DNA from: Blattamonas nauphoetae
Taxonomy: Eukaryota; Preaxostyla; Oxymonadida
NCBI GenBank assembly: GCA_033064195.1
Contig: JARBJD010000102.1
Coordinates: 1-64,000, forward strand
Reading direction: 5' to 3'
DNA: 64,000 nucleotides
The notes under the pieces were generated by a model that made no database searches, had not been told where the DNA came from, and saw only the letters and a program-made list of their open reading frames with translations. The position numbers and the translations under genes were made by a program. This document shows positions 54,870 through 64,000 of this stretch, in pieces; positions within the stretch are counted from its first letter, which is position 1; the number at the start of each line of letters is the position of its first letter.

Positions 54870-55686
54870 TCACTTACAAAGTGAAGTGAGAAGAGCCCCG
54901 GCGTCATCACTGAGACATGACGGATTCGAAGAAATCATTTGGTGAAAGTGAATGAAAGATTCAGTCATTCGCAATTGATGAAATTCTTGTTGAGCAATAG
55001 CTGTGAAATACAGGAAAAAACGACAAAAATGAGTGATGATGATCTACATACGATGATTGTGAATGAGCAACTCGATTGCATCCAGTCCTGATTCAATCAC
55101 ATCTGAATAAGATGAAGGCTCGATTTCACTCAAGTATTCAGGATCAAAGACAGAAACAGCGACTGGGAGGAGACCAGCCGATAATAGGAATGACTGATGA
55201 GCTATGATGGTGAAAAATGAAGGAAAAAGCAAACCTCTGAACAAGATAGAGTCAAGAGGGTGATATGAAAGGAGATTGTAGATGGCATCAAAAGCATCTT
55301 CGGCAAAAGGAGGGATCGATAAGGCATCGGCAAGAGCTGCTGGGAGAATTGATTCTGGTGACAAAAGAGGCTGAGATGAATAGAAGATGACTGTGAACTA
55401 TACCACGTTTTTAGAGAGAGATGGGTTTTGGGCTTTAAGAAGAATGAACTGAAGAAAAAAATGGACTTTTCATTCGCTCTGGAAGCATGGTAATGATTCG
55501 GAGAACACTGCAACCAAGTTCACTGATGACAAAATATCCATATTCAAGATAAAAAATAGAAAACTCATGGTCGATGTTTTCATTCAGGAGTGTGGCAAGG
55601 ACTTCAAAATCATCGATTTTGAGAAGTTCGTTGATAAAATTTTCAAGAGGAGTGGATTGATTGGATGTCGAAGGGGTTGGATCCAT
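54870..55686 (-). CDS. Armadillo/HEAT-like protein, several short exons
   Basis: Helical, Leu-rich segments without a recognised family name. They are MDPTPSTSNQSTPLENFINE, DDFEVLATLLNENIDHEF, YFVISELGCSVLRIITMLPE, ILPAALADALSIPPFAEDAF, LLSAGLLPVAVSVFDPEYLS, VIESGLDAIELLIHNH and SFIHFHQMISSNPSCLSDDA. The pattern is that of alpha-helical ARM/HEAT repeats, which bind proteins. At least three introns are needed. One of 33 nt near 55,199-55,231 is clear and joins ILFR to AHQSFLL; the one after LPER is unresolved. I start at the ATG at 55,686 because upstream sequence lacks an in-frame ATG, but an upstream exon is possible. The end (GALLTSLCK, stop at 54,870) is supported only by the frame. Confidence 0.5.
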
Positions 55687-55859
55687 GAAGTTAGGGCATA
55701 CAATCCTTTCACAAGAGCTGTTTGATATAATTGAAATGGGTCGTTCTTCCTGCCGGAGAGAATCCCATAAGCTTGAGACCAAAAAAGGCCAAGTGTTGCA
55801 GACGGATTGAGAACACTATGGAAAGTCTGGTTTGCGTCTTTTTATCTTTTTACCATGTA

Positions 55860-56540
55860 CAGTGCTGGGAAAAATATGAACTCACAGGATGATCTCACCG
55901 AACTCTCGCAACGTCACTGTGGTATTTTTGATGACGATTTTTCTCCCTAAAACGTCGATTATCAGGTATTTCTCGTCTTTTCACTGTTATATTATCTCTA
56001 AAAATCCAAAATGGATTCTTGGTTCTCATTTTATTCACTTCAAGGAGTCTGGAGATCATCTCCTGAACAGACCGATCATATTGCATGATTTTGAGTTTCA
56101 TTGAATCATTTTCTCTTATTCCGTTTCGAAACTCCCTCACTTTCTCTTTCTGTTTGTTCTATTCTTAGGATAGGTGCAAAAGATGATGAGGACAGAGAAC
56201 TAGACCATTGCTATGCTCAATCGATATCAACCTGAAATTTTGCTTTTCTTCACCCATTTCACTTTCTGAGGTTGGCATTACATTCTTTCACTATTTTTTT
56301 AGTTATTTCGGGCAATCAATGAAAATTGTATTTTTGTACGAAAGAAGGCGACGTAAATTTTTCTCGACATGCAAAACGGATTTAGGGAAAATGAAGGAGT
56401 ATATCTCGGTGAAAACCGAGATTTGTGTAACAATGAACGAGTATATCGCTCGATTTTCCGAATTCATGGGTTGAAAAACTGAAAAAAAAGCGGATTTTCT
56501 GTGTCTTGGTGGTTGATTTTCATATTTTTCCCACTCTAAG
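55860..56540. mobile_element. 681-bp TA-flanked non-autonomous Tc1/mariner-like element
   Basis: The left end CAGTGCTGGGAAAAATATGA and the right end, read inwards, CTTAGAGTGGGAAAAATATG share a 14-bp block GGGAAAAATATGAA at matching distance from the edge. Both ends are flanked by TA (55,858-55,859 and 56,541-56,542), the target duplication of Tc1/mariner elements. The interior has no transposase-like frame. It sits in the intergenic space between the armadillo-like gene and the dynein gene. The outer 6-8 bases of the two ends differ, so it is aged or its end is slightly misplaced. Confidence 0.6.
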
Positions 56541-56890
56541 TATTGCATGTTGATGCGAAATTGTGAGGAATTAGCGTCTGAAAGAATGCTGGAAGACCGG
56601 CAACACCCGGTCTCCGCCTTATGGGATTCACTCGCCATGTTTCATTTACATCAATAAACCAGTAATGAGCACTTCTTCTGTTCTCGCCTGAGGGTTATTG
56701 TTGAAAAAATAGAAATCATGCAAGAAGTCCGTTTTGTCAACTTTTTCTGGGCTCGAAACAAAAAAGAAAATGATTATGCAAGTTATCCTGGAACAAGACA
56801 ATAAATATGGTCTCGGAATGGTCGAGAGAGACTCCATCATGTGCTCGAGACCCGCAAAAAATGAGGACTATCCGTTCCATCTGTAAACAG
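56541..56890. other. Non-coding 3' flank of the dynein gene
   Basis: 350 bp with no convincing frame or repeat. It probably includes the dynein 3' untranslated region. Confidence 0.45.
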
Positions 56891-59800
56891 TCAAGCCGAT
56901 GAAGGGAGAATCAATTCACCCATCAAATGAATCATGGCTGGGTCAAAATCAACAAACAAATAACACCCCAATTCTTCCCATCTGGCGAACGAGTCATGTT
57001 CAATGATAGCATCAATTACGGTCGTCCGTTTTGTTGAAGACGAGAAGATTGTCGTTGTGTGAAGGGGACGATTGACAGGCGGTTTAGATTCAAACGGAGA
57101 ATCGAATGGAGCCTGAGGAGAGTCGAATAAGAAGACAGAATGGCCAGTAGTAGTGTGAGTCCCAAGTCCGATGATTGATTGTCGCCGCAAGAGGGGCGGA
57201 TTGTGTGATTGAGGCTGTGAAGAGTGTCTCCCATTTCTTATATTTCTTTTTGATGATCGATGTGGGTATCCATGAGTGGCGTCCTTCGAAGATAGCCCTT
57301 CCATGTGATCCATAAGAAAAAGGCGGAAAAATTGCGAAGTGTAAACACTGTCCGGTGAGATTCTTGGGCTAAATGCTGCGAGGTTCGTGTATTCATCGAG
57401 TCTGTCAAGAACCGTTCCGCGAGAAACGTCAGATTGGGGCGATGAAAGCGTGGAAGAAGTCTGGGACAACGTTCCAGCATCTGAAGTCCTTTGAGATAGA
57501 ACATGGTCATTCCCAATTTTACGCCGAGTTACTTTTACGATTGGGAAATGAGTGGAATGTTGTGGGATCTGGTTCGTTGGAGATACAGCAATGATTTCAC
57601 CTTCCTCATAGTCCCAAGCACACCCATGAAGAGAAATTCCGACGATGTACAGGACATTTTCACCGTTATCTTCAGAATGATAAGAAGAGGTTGACGTGAA
57701 TGTGGCAGGATTCTGTTTCACAAAAGAAATTTGAAGGTGGTCTGTCTCTTCACAGAACCTCATTCCCGATCTGTTGGTTGTGATTTGAGGTGATTCAATG
57801 AGGTTGTTCTGGATCTGCCGCCGTGGTGTGAATGCTCCCACAGTTGTTTGTTGCTCACGCGAAGCCTGTGAAGGTGATAATGTTCCACTAGTCGATGATG
57901 GGACACCGTGTTCATTCTCAGGATCAAGTGAAGGTTGCTCGATATTGAACAGAAACGAGATGAGGAATGCTGCTGGAGATGACAGGAGTGAGATTGGAAA
58001 GACTGTTGGTTGTGGATGATTCTTCACGGTGAGACATATCAAGAGTCGTTTTCTGGAGGCCATCCAATTTGAAATATGTTCAAATTGGAGAGTGACATGA
58101 TACGGAATAGAGCAATTCTCAATAAAAAACCGGGGCAAATCTTCAACTCTCCACAATGTCATCGGTGAGAACAACATACTGCTGATGTTGGATGCAGAGA
58201 AATGAAGTGGTGAAGCAGACGAGACCAACGGAGAGAAACAGGCAATGCTTGAGATGAGGGTATGCAGTGTGACATTGTACGAATAGAGTTCGTCCACGAA
58301 CACGTTGTTCATGAGAGGATGAACAGTATGGAGGACCCACTTTCTGAGCCCGACCAGTTCTTGTTCTGGGAACGGGGACGGGAGCGAACATACAAGTTCC
58401 CAATTGGTTCGATTGAAAGAGTCTTGGAGAGTCTCTGGTGTTGGATAGACTTTAAATTCGTGTGAAGACTGCTTGGGGAGAAGATGTTCCAGTGATGAAC
58501 AAATTTGTTGTGATTCTGCCATCCGAGCAATGTCAGCGAGCGATTGTGTGGTATCAATAATTCCTGACGGTGGGCGGACCATCAATCTCGAATCTAAGTA
58601 CGTCATTGTCTCCTGACGTGTGAACGATTGTCTAATATTAATGGGGAGAAGGAGAGATTCTCCGTCGGAAGAGGAATTGAACACTGTGCTAATAGACCAG
58701 AAATTGTAAGATGGGAGGAGCACAGATGGAGTGAAGATGGCTGGGACAATCGAATACAGGAACACGAACTCTGCTTCAGGAATGCTGAGCGCATCCTGAC
58801 ACATTGAGAGAAAGTCCAAGTGCAATTGGGCAAACAACATGTCTAGAAGTGGCTTATTGGAGGGATGATTGATGAGTGAGGACATTTCTTGTTCATTTCG
58901 ATGTGACTCTGAAATCTGACGAGTAAGAAGAGGGTTCTGCAGGGTAAATGACTTCGTATGTTCGACAGATCTTGTAAGTAGTTGGAGGAAAAGAGGCTGT
59001 GAGAAAGATGTTCGTGGGAGCAAAACTCGACTTTCTGGATTAAGTTTAGTCGGAACATGATCTGTTTCGAAGAGAGGAAGCTTGATGAGAAATTGAATAT
59101 GAAGACGATGTTGAGCAATTGCATAAAGATTCGAATAAACAAAGAGGAGGACAGATAAAAGGGTGTTTCCAACTGCTCTTCGTTCATAATCGTGCGGAAT
59201 CCAAGATACAATTCTTTTCATCCGGATCGGTAAAGAGATATCCATTTCTGGTTGGTAGACTATAAGAGATGTTGATATGCCAGGATTAATCAGGATGGGA
59301 TACATATGTCTGTCCACATTGGCAATTACCATTCGATTGTCACGTATTGATCTGACCGGTAGAATGGGTTTCAATTCTGCAGTTTGGATGGCAATTCCAT
59401 TTTCCGGATGAGGAGAAATAATGGAAAGGAGGGTTCGTGTACTTTGTCGTGTTGTACTCGATACAATTGATGGAATATCATTTCGCCTTGCCCTGATGTT
59501 CAGTGGTAAGTGCTGTGAATGATTTTGATTCAGGAATTCTAACCATTTCTTCATCATCGATGATGTCATTTTCAGTGAGATAAGCTGTTGTTTGGGTCGT
59601 GCGGTCCGTTCAGCGTGCTTGACACTTACAGTTCCAAGAGGAGGTAATGTTCCTCCAATCCAGATTGACCGTCGTCTTTTTGATTGTGACATTTCTGGTT
59701 CAGGACCATCCTCAACTTTTGATGCTATCTGATAGAAGACAGACTCCCGCAATTGTTGTTGAGTAAATGTCGGAGTTAGATGGAAGAACTTATTAGGCAG

Positions 59801-62800
59801 CGAGGAGAACTGAACAGCATACAATGAATCAAATACAGCTTTGATAAACTGTTGGAGATTGATGTATGAGTGAGTGTGTGTCCAGTGAGGTCGATTGATT
59901 GATTTTGGCGTGCTGAGATGGCCCTTGAAGAGATACGAGGAGTCAGGAAGATTTTTCAATAGAATGAGCTCCAGGCTTGGGCCAGAGGGAGCAAGAGTAG
60001 GTTGAACTGATATCCCTGACATGGTCTTCGGAATTCCAAGATACTCTGCAATGGCACTAACAGTCAATTCACTCCGGAGATGAGGTCCCCACAAACTGGT
60101 GTAGTTCAGATGGAGAGAGGATAAGAGAGATGCAAGCTTTGTCTTCTGAATGATGGACACATCCGGGAGAGATGTAGATAGAACACCAGAGGCTCCTTGG
60201 AAAGAAGGTTCTTCGGTAAACTTTTTTGACTGGAGAATATAGTCAATCCGAACATCTTTCAGATAAGGTTGAACATGGAATGAGCTTGGAGAGTCATATA
60301 TCAGAACAGGTTGTGTTGCGTAGCTCAGATCAGAAACGAGAGCTATGGTGTCTTCCACTTTGTGGATGATAGGGAAGTTTATATTGATGGTCTTCGAGAT
60401 CAGAATAAGAATGGCGTTGAGGATTCGATGAGGGAATAATCGTGAGATCAACATCGTCTGTTCAAGAACATGCAAGTGCATGAACAACATCGGTGGATAC
60501 GGTCCCATTTCTGGTGTTGAAAGAGAAACCCACGTGGACCATTCCGATTCGTATGTAAGGAAGTTCTCGACAAGCGAAACGGACAGAGGCTGATCCCCAA
60601 GTTTTTTCCGTCGATCACGAAACAGATCGTCCATTTTTTTCAATTCCGAGATGAAATGTTGCCGAACTCTTGAACTTGTTCGAAATCCAACAAGATCAAT
60701 TTGGGGCGGAGAAGACAACACATTCAGAGCTGATACCTCAACTTCTGTGGATGTCACCAGAGGTCCTTCTTTGATGACTACCGTGTTGACAAATGGACTT
60801 CCTCGTGCAAACGCTGCATAAAACGCGTTTGTGAGATCATCTGAAATGGGGGCGTAGATGTCAACTTGGATTGGCGCAGCTGTGCTAATTTGCATTGGAG
60901 GATTGATGGTGATTGTCTTCAGCTTCTTTTTCAGATCAGAGTTCTGTAAGTCGTAATCTTTCTTTTCGAGGTTGCCGAATTGGAAAGCGACCACGAGGAG
61001 AAATGGGAGAACCGAGACGAGGTTCTGATGAAGTCCATTGTCCAGGACTCTTGTTCGGTTGATCTGAGAGACGATCCGATAGATGAAATGCTTGACAATT
61101 AATTCTTTTAGTTTTACTAGTTCTCGATCTTCTTGTTTCATATTCCATGGTTGAGCTTGTGATCGATGAGCAGATTTATTTATACTGATGAAGCTGTCTG
61201 CAGTGGTATCTCGTAATCTGAGACTGGTGGGTTTTCTCATCCGAATGTCATTGAAAGTGTGAGAGCCAGCAACGTGAATGTTTGACTTCGCGATCTCTGT
61301 CTGTTTGGTGCGTTCAACAACAAATATTGAACGACGGAGAGACTCATGGAGAAATTGCTGCAATTGTTGTGCATTTGGGAGTCCGAACTGTTTGAATGGT
61401 CCGAGAAGAACTTCCCTAACATCTCCATATCCGAGGCTATGCATCATTTGTTGGTTATTCTGACATTGAACAGCTATGATAACAGCTGTAATTTGATCAA
61501 CCAGATGGTCCAAGCGTGATATGATTAGGTTTGATTGAGTGACAGAGTTTGCTTCTTCTTTGAATGTTTCTAACATCGAGACCGAGTTCGATCCTAATCC
61601 CATCAGTGACGTGAAGAATGTATGGACTGATTGAGATGTGTGTTTCGGAGGGAGTGTAATCATGGATTGTTCTTCGCGCATTGTTGTCATGATAAGCATA
61701 CGCATTCGTCCAAATGATGAAGACCGAGCGAGAACTTGTTGCGGCATCAAGACAGGAGCATATAAGGAGTATTTCAACATGTTGTGGAGAGTGGGAATGG
61801 ACGAGAGAGGATTGAAATTGATCACATGACTATGTTTCAGAACGGACGTCGAACAGAGATTTCGGTTGATTGATGGGAATAATGAGAGTTCACGTTTTAT
61901 GATCAAGATCAGTCGAAACCCACTCTGAACGGCAATTTCTTTTCCACACAAGACAATCGAGTTGATAGGAGCAGAGAGTGTGCATTCACAGAGTGTATCG
62001 AGACAGTCGAGTAGGTTCTTTGAACGTGGTTCTGAAGTATATCGTCCAACGTCGGCGTAATCGACGAGGAGAGGATAACCCGAGGCTGTTGCCTCGAGAG
62101 CATGCTGGAAGAAATCCGTGTCAAGGATACTCGTGAGGACAACAACAGTTTGAGGGCGAAGATACTTCAAGATCGCATCTTCACCAAATCCAAGGGGATC
62201 AATCAAAACGATTGGTTGGTTGTTTGGTGCAACTTGCATCAACGGATAGAAGAATAAATGGATTGGGTTGAAACCAAGACCTGCAGACTGAGACTCATAG
62301 AATGTTGATGGTCCATGTAGAACATTCCAGATTGAGCGGAGAGGCTGTTCGAGATGAGTATTCACGATGGCCTCACTGAAATCATCATTGTGAACCATGC
62401 CATCCTGTGAAATATCAACACAAATCATTTTCCCAGAATTAAGTTCCCTCGACTGTGATTTCAGACTGAGGCAATCCGGAGACCCAGTGCGAAAACTCTT
62501 GCCTCGAACAAGCAGGTTTCGTGGAGAAACAGGAGGCCGACGAGAAACGGTTTCAGAGTATTCGGCAAACCCAGCGAACTGCACATTGCTGATCCAGAGT
62601 AACCTCTGCCACTTACTCACAACAGAACTCCATTCACTTTGAGGAATCGCCCCATGATAGACTGTGAAGGCCGCTGCTAGTGCGCAATCTCCACGACAAT
62701 TCACGATATTCTGTTCACAAACTTCGATCTGGTTCACTGTGATTCTGATGATCCGATCATAGAGGTCCAGAGCATCACTACCAAGGACTGTTTTCTGCAC

Positions 62801-64000
62801 TTTTGACATAGCAAAATTGAGTGGGAATTGATTTTGAATTTGATGCAGAACAACGATCAACCGGATTCGAAGATTGTCCAGGTTCGTGATTGTCTCCCGA
62901 AGTTGAGGTAATTCACTTGCAAGAATATTTTCGACTTGATTCTCGAGCTCAACTTTGTGTGGGACCAGTGTTTGTCGGATTCTGTGATGACAGAGAAGCC
63001 CCCTGAGAAATTCAAAGAGAGAGTCTGTCCGTGGAGAGTCTTGACATTGGTAGTTGGGGTTCCAGAGAGGAGATGCGAGATACGGCTCCAAGAGTTCTAC
63101 CTGTTCTTCCGTGAGCGTGTTTGGTTGATACGTGACGATCTGGTTGATGAAATGTTGATTTGAGATCATGCGATGAATGTGAGTTTCAGAATATTTGATG
63201 ACTTTCACACGCTGTTCTTTTGGCTTTTGAACCGATAATACGACACCAGTTTCTGACATGCCTGATTTCATAGACCCTCTCCGAGCTGGTGGAGGATCAA
63301 AGACTGGAATTCCACGAACGAGTCGTGTTAGTTTCTCTTCTTCATCGAGAATTTGGACAGTCGGAGACGTTGGGCGAGAACGGTCCAATTTTTGTGTTGA
63401 CTGTTGTGATTGTTGCCGTCCAACAAAGTGGACCTCAGTGTTGTTCAGTGGCTTCTGCAAGATGATCAAGAGCATGTCCATGAGGAACCTTATCGGATAC
63501 GGTGGATTCGAATTTTTCTTGATCCATGCCAAATCTCGAACTTTGAGTTGACTAACATGCTGCTGAGCTTCTGCAACAGATACTGTTGATTCTTGTTGGA
63601 GTTCTGAGGCGAGGACATCACGTTGCGTCGAAAAATGATTGGTTTGATCAGCAATCGTCTGTTTCAATGACTTTAGGAGGGCTTGTTGTTCACGTATCTC
63701 TTTCATAATATCGAAAACATTCTTGATGATGGCGGAAAAGGGCTGTGTTTCACTCTTACTGAAACGATATGAAGCGACTCTGCGAAGAAGTTCTGGAGCT
63801 GGCAAAGTGACTGTCATCATGTCGAGGAGAGACCGATAATATCCAACAAGAATTGAACGACGTAGCTCCAATGCTCGCATTCTTTCCTGTACCAATGAAG
63901 AAAATGTCTGAGCGAAGAGGAGGAGGATTGATGGAGACACGATTGGATTACGGAAGAATGCCCAACTTGTCATGGCATTAAGGTATGAATAGTACTGATA
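56891..64000 (-). CDS. Divergent dynein heavy chain, C-terminal part
   Basis: A frame open from the right edge to a stop at 56,891, at least 2,360 residues without an intron. It stays open upstream of its first Met (63,973), so the gene continues beyond the window. It covers the end of AAA4 onward. The stalk and microtubule-binding region lie at residues about 80-300 (VSQLKVRDLAWIKKNSNPPY then PIRFLMDMLLIILQKPLN). Strut-side GDCALAAAFTVYHGAIPQSE and LWISNVQF follow near 425. AAA5 has PIVLIDPLGFGEDAILKYLR (near 590). AAA6-like QTMLISRLFPHRILNAILIL lies further on. The C-terminal barrel has LYIVGISLHGCAWDYEEGEI (near 2,110) and TTTGHSVFLF. It drives minus-end movement on microtubules. Sequence is far from textbook dyneins; axonemal or cytoplasmic class cannot be told. 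Confidence 0.85.
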   Translation of the reverse strand, partial: YQYYSYLNAMTSWAFFRNPIVSPSILLLFAQTFSSLVQERMRALELRRSILVGYYRSLLDMMTVTLPAPELLRRVASYRFSKSETQPFSAIIKNVFDIMKEIREQQALLKSLKQTIADQTNHFSTQRDVLASELQQESTVSVAEAQQHVSQLKVRDLAWIKKNSNPPYPIRFLMDMLLIILQKPLNNTEVHFVGRQQSQQSTQKLDRSRPTSPTVQILDEEEKLTRLVRGIPVFDPPPARRGSMKSGMSETGVVLSVQKPKEQRVKVIKYSETHIHRMISNQHFINQIVTYQPNTLTEEQVELLEPYLASPLWNPNYQCQDSPRTDSLFEFLRGLLCHHRIRQTLVPHKVELENQVENILASELPQLRETITNLDNLRIRLIVVLHQIQNQFPLNFAMSKVQKTVLGSDALDLYDRIIRITVNQIEVCEQNIVNCRGDCALAAAFTVYHGAIPQSEWSSVVSKWQRLLWISNVQFAGFAEYSETVSRRPPVSPRNLLVRGKSFRTGSPDCLSLKSQSRELNSGKMICVDISQDGMVHNDDFSEAIVNTHLEQPLRSIWNVLHGPSTFYESQSAGLGFNPIHLFFYPLMQVAPNNQPIVLIDPLGFGEDAILKYLRPQTVVVLTSILDTDFFQHALEATASGYPLLVDYADVGRYTSEPRSKNLLDCLDTLCECTLSAPINSIVLCGKEIAVQSGFRLILIIKRELSLFPSINRNLCSTSVLKHSHVINFNPLSSIPTLHNMLKYSLYAPVLMPQQVLARSSSFGRMRMLIMTTMREEQSMITLPPKHTSQSVHTFFTSLMGLGSNSVSMLETFKEEANSVTQSNLIISRLDHLVDQITAVIIAVQCQNNQQMMHSLGYGDVREVLLGPFKQFGLPNAQQLQQFLHESLRRSIFVVERTKQTEIAKSNIHVAGSHTFNDIRMRKPTSLRLRDTTADSFISINKSAHRSQAQPWNMKQEDRELVKLKELIVKHFIYRIVSQINRTRVLDNGLHQNLVSVLPFLLVVAFQFGNLEKKDYDLQNSDLKKKLKTITINPPMQISTAAPIQVDIYAPISDDLTNAFYAAFARGSPFVNTVVIKEGPLVTSTEVEVSALNVLSSPPQIDLVGFRTSSRVRQHFISELKKMDDLFRDRRKKLGDQPLSVSLVENFLTYESEWSTWVSLSTPEMGPYPPMLFMHLHVLEQTMLISRLFPHRILNAILILISKTININFPIIHKVEDTIALVSDLSYATQPVLIYDSPSSFHVQPYLKDVRIDYILQSKKFTEEPSFQGASGVLSTSLPDVSIIQKTKLASLLSSLHLNYTSLWGPHLRSELTVSAIAEYLGIPKTMSGISVQPTLAPSGPSLELILLKNLPDSSYLFKGHLSTPKSINRPHWTHTHSYINLQQFIKAVFDSLYAVQFSSLPNKFFHLTPTFTQQQLRESVFYQIASKVEDGPEPEMSQSKRRRSIWIGGTLPPLGTVSVKHAERTARPKQQLISLKMTSSMMKKWLEFLNQNHSQHLPLNIRARRNDIPSIVSSTTRQSTRTLLSIISPHPENGIAIQTAELKPILPVRSIRDNRMVIANVDRHMYPILINPGISTSLIVYQPEMDISLPIRMKRIVSWIPHDYERRAVGNTLLSVLLFVYSNLYAIAQHRLHIQFLIKLPLFETDHVPTKLNPESRVLLPRTSFSQPLFLQLLTRSVEHTKSFTLQNPLLTRQISESHRNEQEMSSLINHPSNKPLLDMLFAQLHLDFLSMCQDALSIPEAEFVFLYSIVPAIFTPSVLLPSYNFWSISTVFNSSSDGESLLLPINIRQSFTRQETMTYLDSRLMVRPPSGIIDTTQSLADIARMAESQQICSSLEHLLPKQSSHEFKVYPTPETLQDSFNRTNWELVCSLPSPFPEQELVGLRKWVLHTVHPLMNNVFVDELYSYNVTLHTLISSIACFSPLVSSASPLHFSASNISSMLFSPMTLWRVEDLPRFFIENCSIPYHVTLQFEHISNWMASRKRLLICLTVKNHPQPTVFPISLLSSPAAFLISFLFNIEQPSLDPENEHGVPSSTSGTLSPSQASREQQTTVGAFTPRRQIQNNLIESPQITTNRSGMRFCEETDHLQISFVKQNPATFTSTSSYHSEDNGENVLYIVGISLHGCAWDYEEGEIIAVSPTNQIPQHSTHFPIVKVTRRKIGNDHVLSQRTSDAGTLSQTSSTLSSPQSDVSRGTVLDRLDEYTNLAAFSPRISPDSVYTSQFFRLFLMDHMEGLSSKDATHGYPHRSSKRNIRNGRHSSQPQSHNPPLLRRQSIIGLGTHTTTGHSVFLFDSPQAPFDSPFESKPPVNRPLHTTTIFSSSTKRTTVIDAIIEHDSFARWEELGCYLFVDFDPAMIHLMGELILPSSA

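Noticed and set aside
57798-63551. Plus-strand frames inside the dynein gene
   Set aside because: Short antisense shadows of the long minus-strand coding frame.
24444-64000. Alternative genetic code with TAA/TAG as glutamine, as in some oxymonads
   Set aside because: Conserved genes end with TAA or TAG at expected C-termini (RFC4, GCFC-like, TRM1 exon boundaries) and none needs read-through.

Overview
Organism. The window looks like nuclear DNA of a flagellated protist read with the standard genetic code. It encodes a dynein heavy chain, retromer, THO, RFC, BRCA2, a cyclic-nucleotide phosphodiesterase and an AGC kinase, and its genes carry very short GT-AG introns, most of them 31-58 nt. The beta-helix surface-protein style of the left end, the compact head-to-head genes and the micro-introns resemble oxymonad (Preaxostyla, e.g. 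Blattamonas) genomes. That assignment is an inference from recalled family style, not from a database search. Layout, 1-10 kb: three long minisatellites with units of 27, 32 and 24 bp alternate with two decayed genes for large beta-helix repeat proteins (minus strand). Nothing here looks like an intact housekeeping gene, and the zone looks subtelomere-like. Layout, 10-24 kb: a mobile-element zone. In order it holds a decayed DDE-type element, an intact-looking hAT transposase, a Tc1 fragment, a perfect 271-bp inverted repeat joining two divergent copies of a small zinc-finger gene, a nearly complete Tc1/mariner DD34E transposase with one visible terminal repeat, an unrecognised broken gene, and a fold-back-like structure with long imperfect inverted repeats around pogo-like helix-turn-helix and acidic-tail fragments. 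Layout, 24.4-64 kb: a dense, ordinary gene block. In order it holds THOC2 (-), NOB1 (-), a CTFxP-repeat coiled-coil protein (+), a phosphodiesterase with a receiver-like domain (+), TRM1 (+), an AGC kinase (+), a GCFC/PAXBP1-like protein (-), an unknown basic protein (+), a ferric-reductase/NOX-like membrane protein (+), BRCA2 (-), RFC4 (-), VPS35 (+), an armadillo-like protein (-), a 681-bp TA-flanked non-autonomous element, and the C-terminal part of a divergent dynein heavy chain (-) that runs off the right edge. Working together: neighbours share information-processing roles (mRNA export THOC2, 18S rRNA maturation NOB1, tRNA modification TRM1, spliceosome-linked GCFC, recombination BRCA2, clamp loading RFC4), but there is no operon logic. 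What stands out is compactness: start codons only 23, 47 and 146 bp apart at three divergent pairs, and introns as short as 31 nt. Splice structures were resolved by hand and give whole-codon lengths for NOB1 (434 aa), the phosphodiesterase (980 aa), TRM1 (650 aa), the kinase (514 aa), GCFC-like (418 aa), the reductase-like protein (643 aa), RFC4 (337 aa), VPS35 (839 aa) and, provisionally, the CTFxP protein (836 aa).
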